The position numbers and the translations under genes are program-made. Below the pieces are notes generated by a model. That model searched no databases and was not told the origin of the DNA. It worked only from the letters and a program-made list of their open reading frames with translations. A DNA stretch of 53,203 nt from a virus, in IMG/VR virus record IMGVR_UViG_3300025096_000026, positions 1-53,203 of that record; one strand, 5' to 3'. This document shows, piece after piece, positions 7,110-15,619 of this stretch. The stretch's first letter is position 1, and the number at the start of each line of letters is the position of its first letter.

Positions 7110-7423
7110 CCTTCTTCGACCCACTCCAAAATGTAGCCCATATCAAATCCGCCGCGAGTAATGCGCTTGGTGTGGGTCGCTGCCATGATCTCGCTATCTC
7201 TGATCCCCATGCGGTTGCACACGAAATGGAAGATCTCCATAATGTCTGCTGCTTCTTCGGCGCACGGGTTCTCCACGAACTCCTGTACTTCCTCTTGAAG
7301 CTTTCTCATGGCGTAATCTTTGAGGCGGATGCCCTTTACTTGGCACACCGCAAAATCCTTGCCGGCTTCGGTGATGATCTCGGGGATACGATCCCTTACT
7401 AGCTTCTGATAGATCTTTTTCAT
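7106..7423 (-). CDS. MazG-like nucleotide pyrophosphohydrolase
   Basis: A 105-residue protein starting MKKIYQKLVRDRIPEII, a typical opening of phosphoribosyl-ATP pyrophosphohydrolase-like/MazG-like proteins. The metal-binding acids EEVQE (44-48) and EEAAD (56-60) are in the expected all-alpha NTP-PPase arrangement. Such enzymes hydrolyse nucleoside triphosphates to the monophosphate and pyrophosphate; phage forms may adjust nucleotide or alarmone pools. The ATG at 7423 overlaps the previous stop as ATGA, which is why I prefer it over a longer in-frame start. Its own stop overlaps the tubulin-like start. Confidence 0.75.
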   Translation of the reverse strand: MKKIYQKLVRDRIPEIITEAGKDFAVCQVKGIRLKDYAMRKLQEEVQEFVENPCAEEAADIMEIFHFVCNRMGIRDSEIMAATHTKRITRGGFDMGYILEWVEEG

Positions 7424-7695
7424 CGTTGCTGCGTGTACCAATGATACCACGGCTTTGGCTGTGAGGGCTTTGGCTGTGGGGCCTTTACCTGGAATCGGAG
7501 GGGTGGGATATCCTCGAACATCCGCATCATTTCCTCCCGTGTCGGATGGGGCGCGTCGCGGAAACAAGGGGTGCTGTCGACCGAGATATCTGGGAAGCAG
7601 GGCATGCCCTCAAAGAAAGCCTCGCAGTCTTCAGCTTCGCGAGCCTTCCTCTTCTTATACTCCTCCATACTTATTACGTTGTCTTTATTGTTCAT
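7420..7695 (-). CDS. Unknown protein with proline-lysine-rich C-terminus
   Basis: A 91-residue protein, no family recognised. It begins MNNKDNVISMEEYKKRKARE, which is charged and helical, has two short CF segments (GMPCFPDISV, STPCFRD), and ends in a PKPSQPKPW repeat with several aromatics (WYHWYTQQR). The repeat is visible in the DNA as a GGCTTTGGCTGTG duplication. The start at 7695 is chosen because it overlaps the previous stop as ATGA; a longer frame exists upstream within the preceding gene. Confidence 0.6.
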   Translation of the reverse strand: MNNKDNVISMEEYKKRKAREAEDCEAFFEGMPCFPDISVDSTPCFRDAPHPTREEMMRMFEDIPPLRFQVKAPQPKPSQPKPWYHWYTQQR

Positions 7696-7961
7696 CGTTG
7701 CTTCTCCACTAGGCTCAGTCCCCTCAAGCGGTTCTTCTGGGGTTGGGCATCTTCTGCGGATGCCACGAGATATTCCCACAGATCCGCCATCGTTAAATCT
7801 TCAATGTCGCAGTTGTATGAGATCGCAGTTCTCTCGATGGCTTGCATGAGTCCGTCGGACACGAGTCCCGCGGCGCCATCAATGGTATAGGGCTGATACT
7901 TGCTTTTTACTTCCGGCACATGATAGCGGGATAAGCTTAAGTCTGGTTTGTCATATTTCAT
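7692..7961 (-). CDS. Unknown small protein after DNA polymerase
   Basis: An 89-residue soluble protein with no recognised domain. The N-terminus is MKYDKPDLSLSRYHVPEVKS, and the centre has a helical segment AAGLVSDGLMQAIERTA followed by DIEDLTMADLWEYLV. The ATG overlaps the polymerase stop (ATGA) and its stop overlaps the next ATG, so it is one link in a chain of four coupled genes. A promoter-like site lies about 60 bases upstream in the polymerase gene. Confidence 0.65.
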   Translation of the reverse strand: MKYDKPDLSLSRYHVPEVKSKYQPYTIDGAAGLVSDGLMQAIERTAISYNCDIEDLTMADLWEYLVASAEDAQPQKNRLRGLSLVEKQR

Positions 7962-9145
7962 AATTTTAATTCCTTCATTGCTCCGAGGTTCTTTCCGGCG
8001 GAGACGTTAACCTTGAACATATCATAACGCGTTTTCTTGAAGGTGTCAAGCAAATTTAAAATTTCATAGCGATCCTCTTCGGCGAGGTCGATATACACAG
8101 CGTCGTGAATAAGAAATGCGATGTTACTTTTTCTCCCCTTCAAAAGCTCGTAGACTTTATAAGCCTGCTCGTGCACCATGTCAATTGTGGTACTTTGAAC
8201 GATGTAATTGAGTGCATGGTGCTCGTCTACGTTCTCTATTATTCTACCATAATCTGTCTTAATTTTATAGCCATCCCAGTACTTATTTCGTACAAAATTC
8301 TTATCATAAAGGCGCTCTAAGTCCTTGTTTTCGTTGCGAGAATACAGCCACGCAAAAGTCTTTGTCTTTGCTTCTTCTCGGGTTAATGACCCTCCAAAAA
8401 CACTCTTCACATTCCAATCATGAATGTCATTTTGGGGCTGCTCTTGGCCAGAAAGGGCCAACAAAGTGCGCAACTCGGCGGCATTAAAATCAAACTCAAG
8501 AAACCAGTCATTTTGAGGCCGGAGACATTGACGAAACTCCCGATTCATCGTCAGAATTGGAAAAGTATTGGGAGCCGTCGCTAGCCGTCCCGTAATGGTC
8601 CCCCAGGGGTTATAATCACACACATGCTTAATGCTCCGCAAAGAGCGATGAAAGTTCTTACCCCGCACAGAACTCAAAAGGTGCTTAATTGGATCAATAG
8701 CCACGTTTAATGGGCGCTCTCGAATGTCAGCCACCATCTCTATTACATGATACATGTGTTCGTAATTCTCAGGACGCTCATAGGTCTCCAACACATGTTG
8801 AGTAATCCTATTTTTAGCATTCAAGTATTCAAAAAGAAAATATTCCGGCAATACATCATAAAAGCAATTAGATTCTAAAGAAAGGCACGATGTCTTGAAA
8901 GCTTTCAGACACGCTCTAAGGGTCTGCTTAATGTCACCCCACTCTTCCACCAACTCAGGCGGACAAACGTCTGTGAGGGTGGCTCCGTGGCTATAAATGC
9001 GTGCTATCTCATAGTGAGGGCCGCGCAAATGAGGTGAATACTCCCATGTGTCTCCCTGAAGGGGCAAATGAGGGGTAGAATGAATTTTGTTTTGGGCGAA
9101 AAACCCTACGCAATCTTTCTTGCGATCAAGAACCTGAAATAGCAA
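7958..9145 (-). CDS. DNA polymerase, family A, short form without exonuclease domain
   Basis: A 395-residue family A polymerase domain. The TGR motif (NPWGTITGRLATAPNTFPI) is at about 179-197, motif A is FDFNAAELR with D219, motif B is REEAKTKTFAWLYSR at 256-270, and motif C is IHDAVYID with H347 and D348. The usual HDE reads HDA, and no 3'-5' exonuclease motifs are seen in the first 170 residues, so proofreading would need a separate protein. Split family A polymerases are known in some distant T4-like phages such as Rhodothermus phage RM378. The start is TTG at 9145 with an AGGAAG site. Confidence 0.88.
   Translation of the reverse strand: MLFQVLDRKKDCVGFFAQNKIHSTPHLPLQGDTWEYSPHLRGPHYEIARIYSHGATLTDVCPPELVEEWGDIKQTLRACLKAFKTSCLSLESNCFYDVLPEYFLFEYLNAKNRITQHVLETYERPENYEHMYHVIEMVADIRERPLNVAIDPIKHLLSSVRGKNFHRSLRSIKHVCDYNPWGTITGRLATAPNTFPILTMNREFRQCLRPQNDWFLEFDFNAAELRTLLALSGQEQPQNDIHDWNVKSVFGGSLTREEAKTKTFAWLYSRNENKDLERLYDKNFVRNKYWDGYKIKTDYGRIIENVDEHHALNYIVQSTTIDMVHEQAYKVYELLKGRKSNIAFLIHDAVYIDLAEEDRYEILNLLDTFKKTRYDMFKVNVSAGKNLGAMKELKL
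8021..8049 (-). promoter_or_regulatory. Probable promoter at the 3' end of the polymerase gene
   Basis: TTGACA (8049-8044), 17 bases, TATGAT (8026-8021) on the minus strand. The expected start is about 50 bases before the 89-residue gene, so it could drive the small genes, the MazG-like and the tubulin-like gene. Confidence 0.5.
8156..8184 (-). promoter_or_regulatory. Possible second promoter inside the polymerase gene
   Basis: TTGACA (8184-8179), 17 bases, TATAAA (8161-8156) on the minus strand. It lies about 135 bases upstream of the site at 8021-8049 and could be a tandem promoter. The boxes also encode conserved polymerase sequence, so chance is possible. Confidence 0.35.
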
Positions 9146-9153
9146 TTGTCTTC

Positions 9154-10491
9154 CTAATAAAGTTGCCGCGCAGAAGCACGCTCTACCAGTATTCTACCAC
9201 CTGCGGCACGATTGTCAATAACTTTTGCATTTTTAAATTGTAAGTCGATTGCGCCGTTGCCATAAATGTAGTTCCTAAAGACACCATTAACAAAGTCGGC
9301 AACATTCTGGAGGGCCGTCATGGTTTTCACAGGGTGCACCTGATAAACCTCATAAGCTTGTACTTTGAGGCTGCTAATCTCCTTGGCCGTAAGAGGGCTC
9401 TGGATCTCAATTTGGCGCAAGTCAATGTAGAAATCAATTAAGGATTTGTGAGACAACATGTTGGCCGGCGCGGTGCCGTCTAATACTTGTGCTGGCTTAA
9501 GCATAAGAACCTCCCGTTGGGATGCTACGACGGTGCACTTCTCATCAATCGTCCCCTTTTCCTCATCATAGAAAGGTGCCGCTTTCACAAGCGTAGTGTA
9601 AGAATTAATTAATAAATTAACTAAGTCATCAAAATCCGTTTTATAGGTTCTATCATAAAAAGTATCAAAAAAGTTGTCACGAGAGATGCGGCGGCCGCTG
9701 GGAGTAACGTAATTTCCGAGGGCCACGAATTCGAAAGCCTGTGAAAAAAGATCCGCCGTCAAAACCCACGGGGCGTTCTTGTTCAACACAAACCCAAACT
9801 TTTTAGAGCACTGTCGATAAAACTCAAAATTAGGATCAGTAATAAAATCAGCGTATTTAATAGCATCTAGGCTCGGATCGGCGCCAGCGATCGCAATCGA
9901 GGCGCCAGTCGAGAACAGGCTGCAATGGGAAGTTAATAAATAGTTGGTTTTGGTGATGGGGATGTTGGCCGCGACATCTAGCAAGTAACGTTTGTAAAAT
10001 TTTAAAAATGATTCAAAATCTTTAATTTGTCTCTTTTCGGCGCCTTTTAAATTCCCCTTAAATGTGTTATAAAGGCCTTGTGTATAATTTGCATATTTGG
10101 CATTAGGCGAACGATAGGCACCCACCGCCTTTACATCCAAAAGATGTGGATTGCCAGACTTATTCACAGCACTCATCGCAACACCCTTCTTCATGTGAGT
10201 CGAAAACTTTTCAAATGCCGTCACCACAGCGTTTAAAGCCATTAAATTAGGGCCTTTGGCACTAGGAATGGGCACGAGATTAATCGTCGCCGGAACCACA
10301 GTATTTTGCGACCTGTCTATTCTACCATATAAGAACTTATCATACCATGTATCAAGCGGATCTGGTCGATCGGCAGGATAGATGTGCTCCTTATAAAGGA
10401 GGCGTTGATGAAATGTAGTTCGGGAACCCTTTCCGTTTGATCCCTGAGGATTTAAAAGATCTTCGGCTGTATACTGGTATGGAGTCGGCAT
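9154..10491 (-). CDS. Large unknown protein, probably structural
   Basis: A 445-residue protein with no recognised catalytic motif. It begins MPTPYQYTAEDLLNPQG and carries helical stretches such as AVVTAFEKFSTHMKKG and RQIKDFESFLKFYKRYLLDVAANIPI. The gene is packed against the 1586-residue baseplate gene (3-base gap) and ends just before the polymerase start. Position and composition suggest a virion or baseplate protein read through from the tail genes, but this is inference from context only. Confidence 0.7.
   Translation of the reverse strand: MPTPYQYTAEDLLNPQGSNGKGSRTTFHQRLLYKEHIYPADRPDPLDTWYDKFLYGRIDRSQNTVVPATINLVPIPSAKGPNLMALNAVVTAFEKFSTHMKKGVAMSAVNKSGNPHLLDVKAVGAYRSPNAKYANYTQGLYNTFKGNLKGAEKRQIKDFESFLKFYKRYLLDVAANIPITKTNYLLTSHCSLFSTGASIAIAGADPSLDAIKYADFITDPNFEFYRQCSKKFGFVLNKNAPWVLTADLFSQAFEFVALGNYVTPSGRRISRDNFFDTFYDRTYKTDFDDLVNLLINSYTTLVKAAPFYDEEKGTIDEKCTVVASQREVLMLKPAQVLDGTAPANMLSHKSLIDFYIDLRQIEIQSPLTAKEISSLKVQAYEVYQVHPVKTMTALQNVADFVNGVFRNYIYGNGAIDLQFKNAKVIDNRAAGGRILVERASARQLY
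9191..9218 (-). promoter_or_regulatory. Possible promoter for DNA polymerase
   Basis: TTGACA (9218-9213), 16 bases, TAGAAT (9196-9191) on the minus strand, located in the last codons of the 445-residue gene about 45 bases before the polymerase TTG start. It would separate polymerase expression from the tail genes upstream. Confidence 0.45.
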
Positions 10492-10494
10492 TGT

Positions 10495-13400
10495 CTATCT
10501 CCTGTTCGGGAGCCCTGTGCTGGTGCTTATCACAGTGCCCGCCTCGCCGCCAATACTCGCCCCTTCCTGCGCTAACGCCTGGTTCACGAGGCGCCCTGTG
10601 TCGACTTGCTCGTCGGTCAAAGTGGGGGGCTCCTCTACACCCGCCTCCTGGCGACTAGACTGATCCTCTAGGCCGACGCCGGTGGGAGGCTCTTCTTTAA
10701 CAAACCGGTTTCCGTCGTCTCCCCTTTCAAAGGTAGCGGGGTTGAGCTCTGGGCTAATTTCATAAGCAAGGGCCCCCACCTGAGTGCCCAGCGCAGTGTC
10801 GCCGATGGGTAACTCCTGTTGGAGAGCCGCTACCGTAACATTATAGCCGCTGGGGCCAATAGTATGGGATACGCCTGTGACCAAGAAATAGCCTCCTATG
10901 CCAAGTAAACGAGCAAGTTCGGGGTCGGTCCCCACCGCGCTTGGTTCGATGAATGTATACTGTCCATTTTTAAATAGTGTGTTTCCCACCATTTCCAGTT
11001 GCGCAGAAAATAGTTCTCGAAGCTGTTCGGCGCCGAGGTTGCCATACTTTTGAATTTTGGCCTCTCTCACATAAGGCTGGTCATAACGACTGAAGTTGAC
11101 TCGCTTGAGCAGACCTGCTGGGGCGCCAATGTAATTATGATAAATGCCATCCCGCAAATCGGCACGATATCCATCGCGGCCATGGCGCGCACTCGGTACC
11201 GAATCCGTCGAATATACAACGAGGGCCGATGTTAAATCGTACTTATTTTTATCTTCGGGGCGCATAGACTGAGGCGGTATAGAAGGAATGTCGTTATCGG
11301 GCTTAGTAGCGCCTATGTGCCCCGCAAGCTCATCAACGTCCACAGCGTACTCGGCGTAGCCCGGAAGTGGCCTTACCTTCGGCGCGCCGGAGTCGGAGTC
11401 TTTGTTATTAAAATGAATGATGCTCGTATCAAACCGAATGTCGTTAATAACATTCTCATTAAAGCAAGCGTGCTGCAGGGAATCCGTAATCAACTGGGCG
11501 CAGATATCCTTAATAAAGTGCATCAAATAATACGTGTTGCGCTGCTTCTTAATAACATTGTTTTTAAACCAAATGTTAAATTGATCAACTGAAACAGGAA
11601 TACTCCCGATGTTTATGCGCTTTTTAACAGTTTTTTGACTTATAATAAGACCACGGTTGCGGAGTTGTTGAACCACTTCTGTCACATCTACGCTATTAGC
11701 TCTCACCAGCTCCTCTGGCTTATCCAGCAAATGCAGAAGTAAAGGATTTATAACGTCTATTTGAGCGAGAAAAGTTAAATAGTTTGCCACCGCTCCCTTC
11801 CGGCTGGCTGACCCAATCGTTGCGTTATTCTCAATAATCGTATCGATCAAATCTCCTAAATAAAAATAAGGAATAAAAATGTTAGTATTCGCTCGAACGT
11901 TTTTCTCCCACTGTTCAGCTAATTTTTTCTCCCACTTATCCTTGTCCTCGGTGTCCTTCTCTTCTACAGATCGGATCACCATGTCAAGATCAGTATTGCC
12001 AACGTCCTTGTAATTCAACATCTCCCGGATCATAAAGCCTCGCTGTGTATAGTCAGCCATCATTCGTCGAGCTGCGCGGTCGGCGCGGACTTGGGGGTCA
12101 TCTTCCTCACTCAGAGGCGGCCTGAGCAATTCATTAGGGTCGACCTCAACTACATAAATCTTAGGGGCCACTTTGCAGGGCGCATTTATTCCGAAAGGAT
12201 CGTCGATTGTGGAGGGTCGACCATAAAGGCGTGACAAAAAACTCTTATATTTTTGTGACTTGTTGGCATTAATGATTTTTTTCTTTTCTTCTATCAACTT
12301 TTTAATCGATTTCTTTATCTCCTTAACGGCTGGGTTATCGCTAATATCACTAGCATCTGCTGCAGCTGCCTCCCGGATCGCAGTTTCCCTAATAGAGGTG
12401 ATGGTCGACTCCCGCTTTTTGATGCGACTGTTAAGGGTTTGAAGGCGACTCTTATATTTAACATCGTTGCTCCCAAGTATGTCTAATTTATTAGAAGTAA
12501 GCATTCCAGTGAGTGCGGCCTGATAATCAATAGAAAGAACAATGGAGCCATTTTCATTGAAAGTCAAATTATGTCGGACCTGCTGCAAATAGAGGGTAAT
12601 ACGTGTCGATTCGATGGCGCGCTCCAGCTGGGCCAACAAATTTGGTCTCGGCAGGTTGTTGGGGTTCTCCAGAGTATCCAGAAGAAGCTCTAAATTGGGT
12701 GGAGTGGCCCAGCCTGCCACAACTTTTATACGATAATCAGCGCCCTTGTAGGCCCGCGCCTCGGCAGCTTCAAGAGCTTTCTTCTCGGCATCGCTGAGGT
12801 GACTGTCTCCGTCTTCCAGGGCGTCCTCGTCAGTTTCTTTGCGCAGCTGTGATCGGGAAGAGAGCAACAAGTCTAAGGGATTTAGAAGGGGGCGGCCATA
12901 CTCATCTATTTGCCCCGCAACACGTCCACTAATTTCTGCGCTTGTTTTTTTATGGCGCCATGTGGCTGCGGAGCCTCGAAACAAGTCTTCCATGGTTTGA
13001 AAATAAAAATTCAAAGTAGCCGATATATTATTATCTACTTCGGCAGGCTGAACGCCATCTAACTGCCAGGTTAAAGACTGCAGGCCCCAGCCGCGAGGGC
13101 GACTCGCTGTCCCCAACATGATCGAAGGATCCTGAGGGTCTAGGAAATTAGGAATTGGCATCTCAGTTTGAACCACTGGGCGTAATGAAGAGTCTTCACC
13201 ATCATCTTCTTTTTCGTAATCTACTCGATAAATTTTAACGTAGGGTACGAGCATTCCATACACTGTCGGCGATAAGTTCAGCAATTGTTCAGCTGCATCA
13301 ATTCGGCCGCCGCTTTGCAATTTAGAAATAGTGGTTCCCGGGTCGCCACGCAAACGAATGAGATTATCATAGCCGCCGATTCGATTTTCACTTTCTTTGA

Positions 13401-15255
13401 GGTGACTAATGAGGTCGATGTTTTCCATCAAAAAGCATTGCATGTCAAGAGGCCGCAAGGTTTTATAATTAACTGCCTTTTTCTGGGCTTCCTCGCTGAG
13501 ATTATCAAACCTTTCCTCGGTGTCGCCGAGCACTCCTTCACGGCGCTGTGCTGGGGTTTTGTCTTTAAGCTTGCCGGCGCCAAAAGCATCTAAAATACGC
13601 TCCACGTCGCGCGCTAAGTTCTTCTCCCAACCCTCATCATACAGGGCGCCGCCCTCGTCCTTGAACAACAGATCAACATTGCCCCCCCACCGAAGTTCCA
13701 GGTACCTAAGTATTTGCACATGAAGGCCATGAAGCTCGTTGGTCTTAGCAACAAACCCCTCATACAATTCTCCCCAGGCAGCCTTAACGGCCTCTTTGGC
13801 GGCGTCGTAAGAAGTGTCTCTAAAAGAAGTCCGAAGCGCGTCGATGTCGACACCCTTTTGTCTAGCCGCCTCCCTATCGTCCTCATCCGCCTCAAGACTG
13901 TCCCAGGCGTCGTTATATTTCTTGGCTAAGGCATCCGACACCATGGTATCATACGGAAGAACCGGAAATTGATAAAGACGATGGGGCGTCCCACCACCAG
14001 GAACACCATCGATCTTCCGCAATCCGCTTCCGTCGGGCTGGTCGGTCTCTTTAGGATAGAACCAGTTGTCAGCCAACCAGGGACTGAAGACGCTCTCGCG
14101 CATTTGAAGCAAATTAAAGGGCTTCTGATTCAACAGACCACCTTCACTAAGCAGGGTGGTGGCGGCGTTGCCTATCGCATTGGCAGCGTCGCGCAACGCA
14201 TCCCAGTCAGCGACACCCTGATTTCCCAAAGCAAAAACATAATTTGGGTCTAACAAGTGTCCGCTGCGGCCGCTTCGCACTTCGACGTCATACCCGCGCT
14301 GGCCCACTTTATACTTTTCTCGTCCCATCTTTTGCAAATAGGGATGTTTACCTAGTACAACTGAGCGCTCAAAATCCATGTTGGTTGCAGTAAATAACCC
14401 GCCTACGCCGGAGGCGATGCCTGCTTCTCCGCTTAATTCAAACACACGATTCTCATTCGTGACGGCATTGCGATCGTGAAAGTCGGGATCGGCGCCGAGG
14501 GTGAGCCAGCCTTCCGCCAACCTGCCCAAGTTGGCCAGGGATGAATGGGTACCCTCCGGCATCTGAAGATTTTCAAAGTTATCGGGCACGTAGTCACTGA
14601 CTCCTCTCAGGCCGGTGGTCAATATGGGGTTTTGGATAAATTTCAGGTTCGCCGCGTCCTGGGCTCTATCTCTGTCTCCCTCAGTGGGGGCTCCCGTCCA
14701 GAACCTCTTTCCCCAGCCTTTTTCAAACCATTTTTGTGGATCAACTGTGACGTCAAGCGCGGTCGGGAGCTGGTATTGCATGTTATAACCGGTCAGCATG
14801 CCAAACCGTTTCATTGTTGTTTTTGAGGCTACAAAATTTGTATCCTCAGTAAGAAACTTAATAGCTTCTTCTTTGTTTTCAATCCCAGACGCGCCGCCGG
14901 CGGCGTCGTTAGTATCTGCGGCGAAGCGGGTGCCCCAGTCCTTGGTTGCCTCCTTAATACCATCTTTATATAACTCATCATAATGGTCTTTGAAATGCTC
15001 ATAAGCCTTCTCGAATCTTAGTGTGTCTTCATAAATTTTTAAGGCATGTTCTATGCCCTCGCTTAATTCAGGGGCTACTATCTCGTCTACACCAGCTGCG
15101 CCAGGGTTGATGGCCGGATCGCCGGATTCGGCAGCGAGCCGCTGCACCTCGACTATAAAATCGGCTTCGGAGAGAGCGCCGCTTTCCTGCTGCTGTACAA
15201 TACTGTTGGGGTTTCCAAGCGCTGCGGCTTTAAATTTGGCTTCCTGTAGAGTCAT
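10495..15255 (-). CDS. Very large baseplate/tail hub-like structural protein
   Basis: A 1586-residue protein, the longest in the window. The C-terminal region contains TFIEPSAVGTDPELARLLGIGGYFLVTGVSHTIG..YNVTVAALQQEL, the type of segment found near the end of phage baseplate hub proteins (late control D / gp27-like). A charged coiled-coil stretch (SRIKKRESTITSIRE, EIKKSIKKLIEEKKK) lies near residues 940-1000. Its neighbours are gp53-like, tube-initiator-like and tape-measure genes, which place it in the baseplate hub. No lysozyme or peptidase motif was recognised. It may combine several T4 baseplate functions in one chain. The ribosome site before ATG 15255 is weak. Confidence 0.65.
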   Translation of the reverse strand: MTLQEAKFKAAALGNPNSIVQQQESGALSEADFIVEVQRLAAESGDPAINPGAAGVDEIVAPELSEGIEHALKIYEDTLRFEKAYEHFKDHYDELYKDGIKEATKDWGTRFAADTNDAAGGASGIENKEEAIKFLTEDTNFVASKTTMKRFGMLTGYNMQYQLPTALDVTVDPQKWFEKGWGKRFWTGAPTEGDRDRAQDAANLKFIQNPILTTGLRGVSDYVPDNFENLQMPEGTHSSLANLGRLAEGWLTLGADPDFHDRNAVTNENRVFELSGEAGIASGVGGLFTATNMDFERSVVLGKHPYLQKMGREKYKVGQRGYDVEVRSGRSGHLLDPNYVFALGNQGVADWDALRDAANAIGNAATTLLSEGGLLNQKPFNLLQMRESVFSPWLADNWFYPKETDQPDGSGLRKIDGVPGGGTPHRLYQFPVLPYDTMVSDALAKKYNDAWDSLEADEDDREAARQKGVDIDALRTSFRDTSYDAAKEAVKAAWGELYEGFVAKTNELHGLHVQILRYLELRWGGNVDLLFKDEGGALYDEGWEKNLARDVERILDAFGAGKLKDKTPAQRREGVLGDTEERFDNLSEEAQKKAVNYKTLRPLDMQCFLMENIDLISHLKESENRIGGYDNLIRLRGDPGTTISKLQSGGRIDAAEQLLNLSPTVYGMLVPYVKIYRVDYEKEDDGEDSSLRPVVQTEMPIPNFLDPQDPSIMLGTASRPRGWGLQSLTWQLDGVQPAEVDNNISATLNFYFQTMEDLFRGSAATWRHKKTSAEISGRVAGQIDEYGRPLLNPLDLLLSSRSQLRKETDEDALEDGDSHLSDAEKKALEAAEARAYKGADYRIKVVAGWATPPNLELLLDTLENPNNLPRPNLLAQLERAIESTRITLYLQQVRHNLTFNENGSIVLSIDYQAALTGMLTSNKLDILGSNDVKYKSRLQTLNSRIKKRESTITSIRETAIREAAAADASDISDNPAVKEIKKSIKKLIEEKKKIINANKSQKYKSFLSRLYGRPSTIDDPFGINAPCKVAPKIYVVEVDPNELLRPPLSEEDDPQVRADRAARRMMADYTQRGFMIREMLNYKDVGNTDLDMVIRSVEEKDTEDKDKWEKKLAEQWEKNVRANTNIFIPYFYLGDLIDTIIENNATIGSASRKGAVANYLTFLAQIDVINPLLLHLLDKPEELVRANSVDVTEVVQQLRNRGLIISQKTVKKRINIGSIPVSVDQFNIWFKNNVIKKQRNTYYLMHFIKDICAQLITDSLQHACFNENVINDIRFDTSIIHFNNKDSDSGAPKVRPLPGYAEYAVDVDELAGHIGATKPDNDIPSIPPQSMRPEDKNKYDLTSALVVYSTDSVPSARHGRDGYRADLRDGIYHNYIGAPAGLLKRVNFSRYDQPYVREAKIQKYGNLGAEQLRELFSAQLEMVGNTLFKNGQYTFIEPSAVGTDPELARLLGIGGYFLVTGVSHTIGPSGYNVTVAALQQELPIGDTALGTQVGALAYEISPELNPATFERGDDGNRFVKEEPPTGVGLEDQSSRQEAGVEEPPTLTDEQVDTGRLVNQALAQEGASIGGEAGTVISTSTGLPNRR

Positions 15256-15259
15256 AGTT

Positions 15260-15598
15260 CTAGGTCTTTAACGTTCTTAGCACCCTATCAAGCGGAAGAG
15301 GTATCACAACCACATCTCCAATTGCCACCGATGCTTCAGTTGGCACTTGATTATAGAGCGCAATCACCCACCAATACTGAGCATTATTATAATACTTTAT
15401 GGCCAGTTTATAAAATTTATCTCCCACACTCCAAACGTGACGAATACGTGTGAGACCTGCGCGCTCGCGGGCGCTAGGAGTCATTAAAATAGGGGTGCCG
15501 TATTGACGAATGTAGGGGACGTCTCGATTTTCAAAAATCTCCTCGTAGATTTCGTTGGTATTCTTAAAAATTGTTTTATTACTATAGCGATTTCCCAT
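15260..15598 (-). CDS. Baseplate wedge protein, T4 gp53-like (LysM-type)
   Basis: A 112-residue protein with RHVWSVGDKFYKLAIKYYNNAQYWWVIALYNQVPTEASV, then GDVVVIPLPLDRVL, which is the LysM-like pattern of gp53 and gpX-type baseplate proteins (a tyrosine/tryptophan-rich helix followed by G..V.IP.P). gp53 joins wedges during baseplate assembly. ATG 15598 has a GAGGA site. It is packed between the 310-residue tube-initiator-like gene and the large hub gene. Confidence 0.7.
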   Translation of the reverse strand: MGNRYSNKTIFKNTNEIYEEIFENRDVPYIRQYGTPILMTPSARERAGLTRIRHVWSVGDKFYKLAIKYYNNAQYWWVIALYNQVPTEASVAIGDVVVIPLPLDRVLRTLKT

Positions 15599-15619
15599 TA
15601 TTTAATTCCTCTTTGCCCC

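Noticed and set aside
7424-7567. N-terminal extension of the MazG-like gene by 48 codons
   Set aside because: The extension repeats the neighbouring gene in another frame; the ATG at 7423 overlaps the previous stop and begins the conserved KLVRDRIPEII segment.
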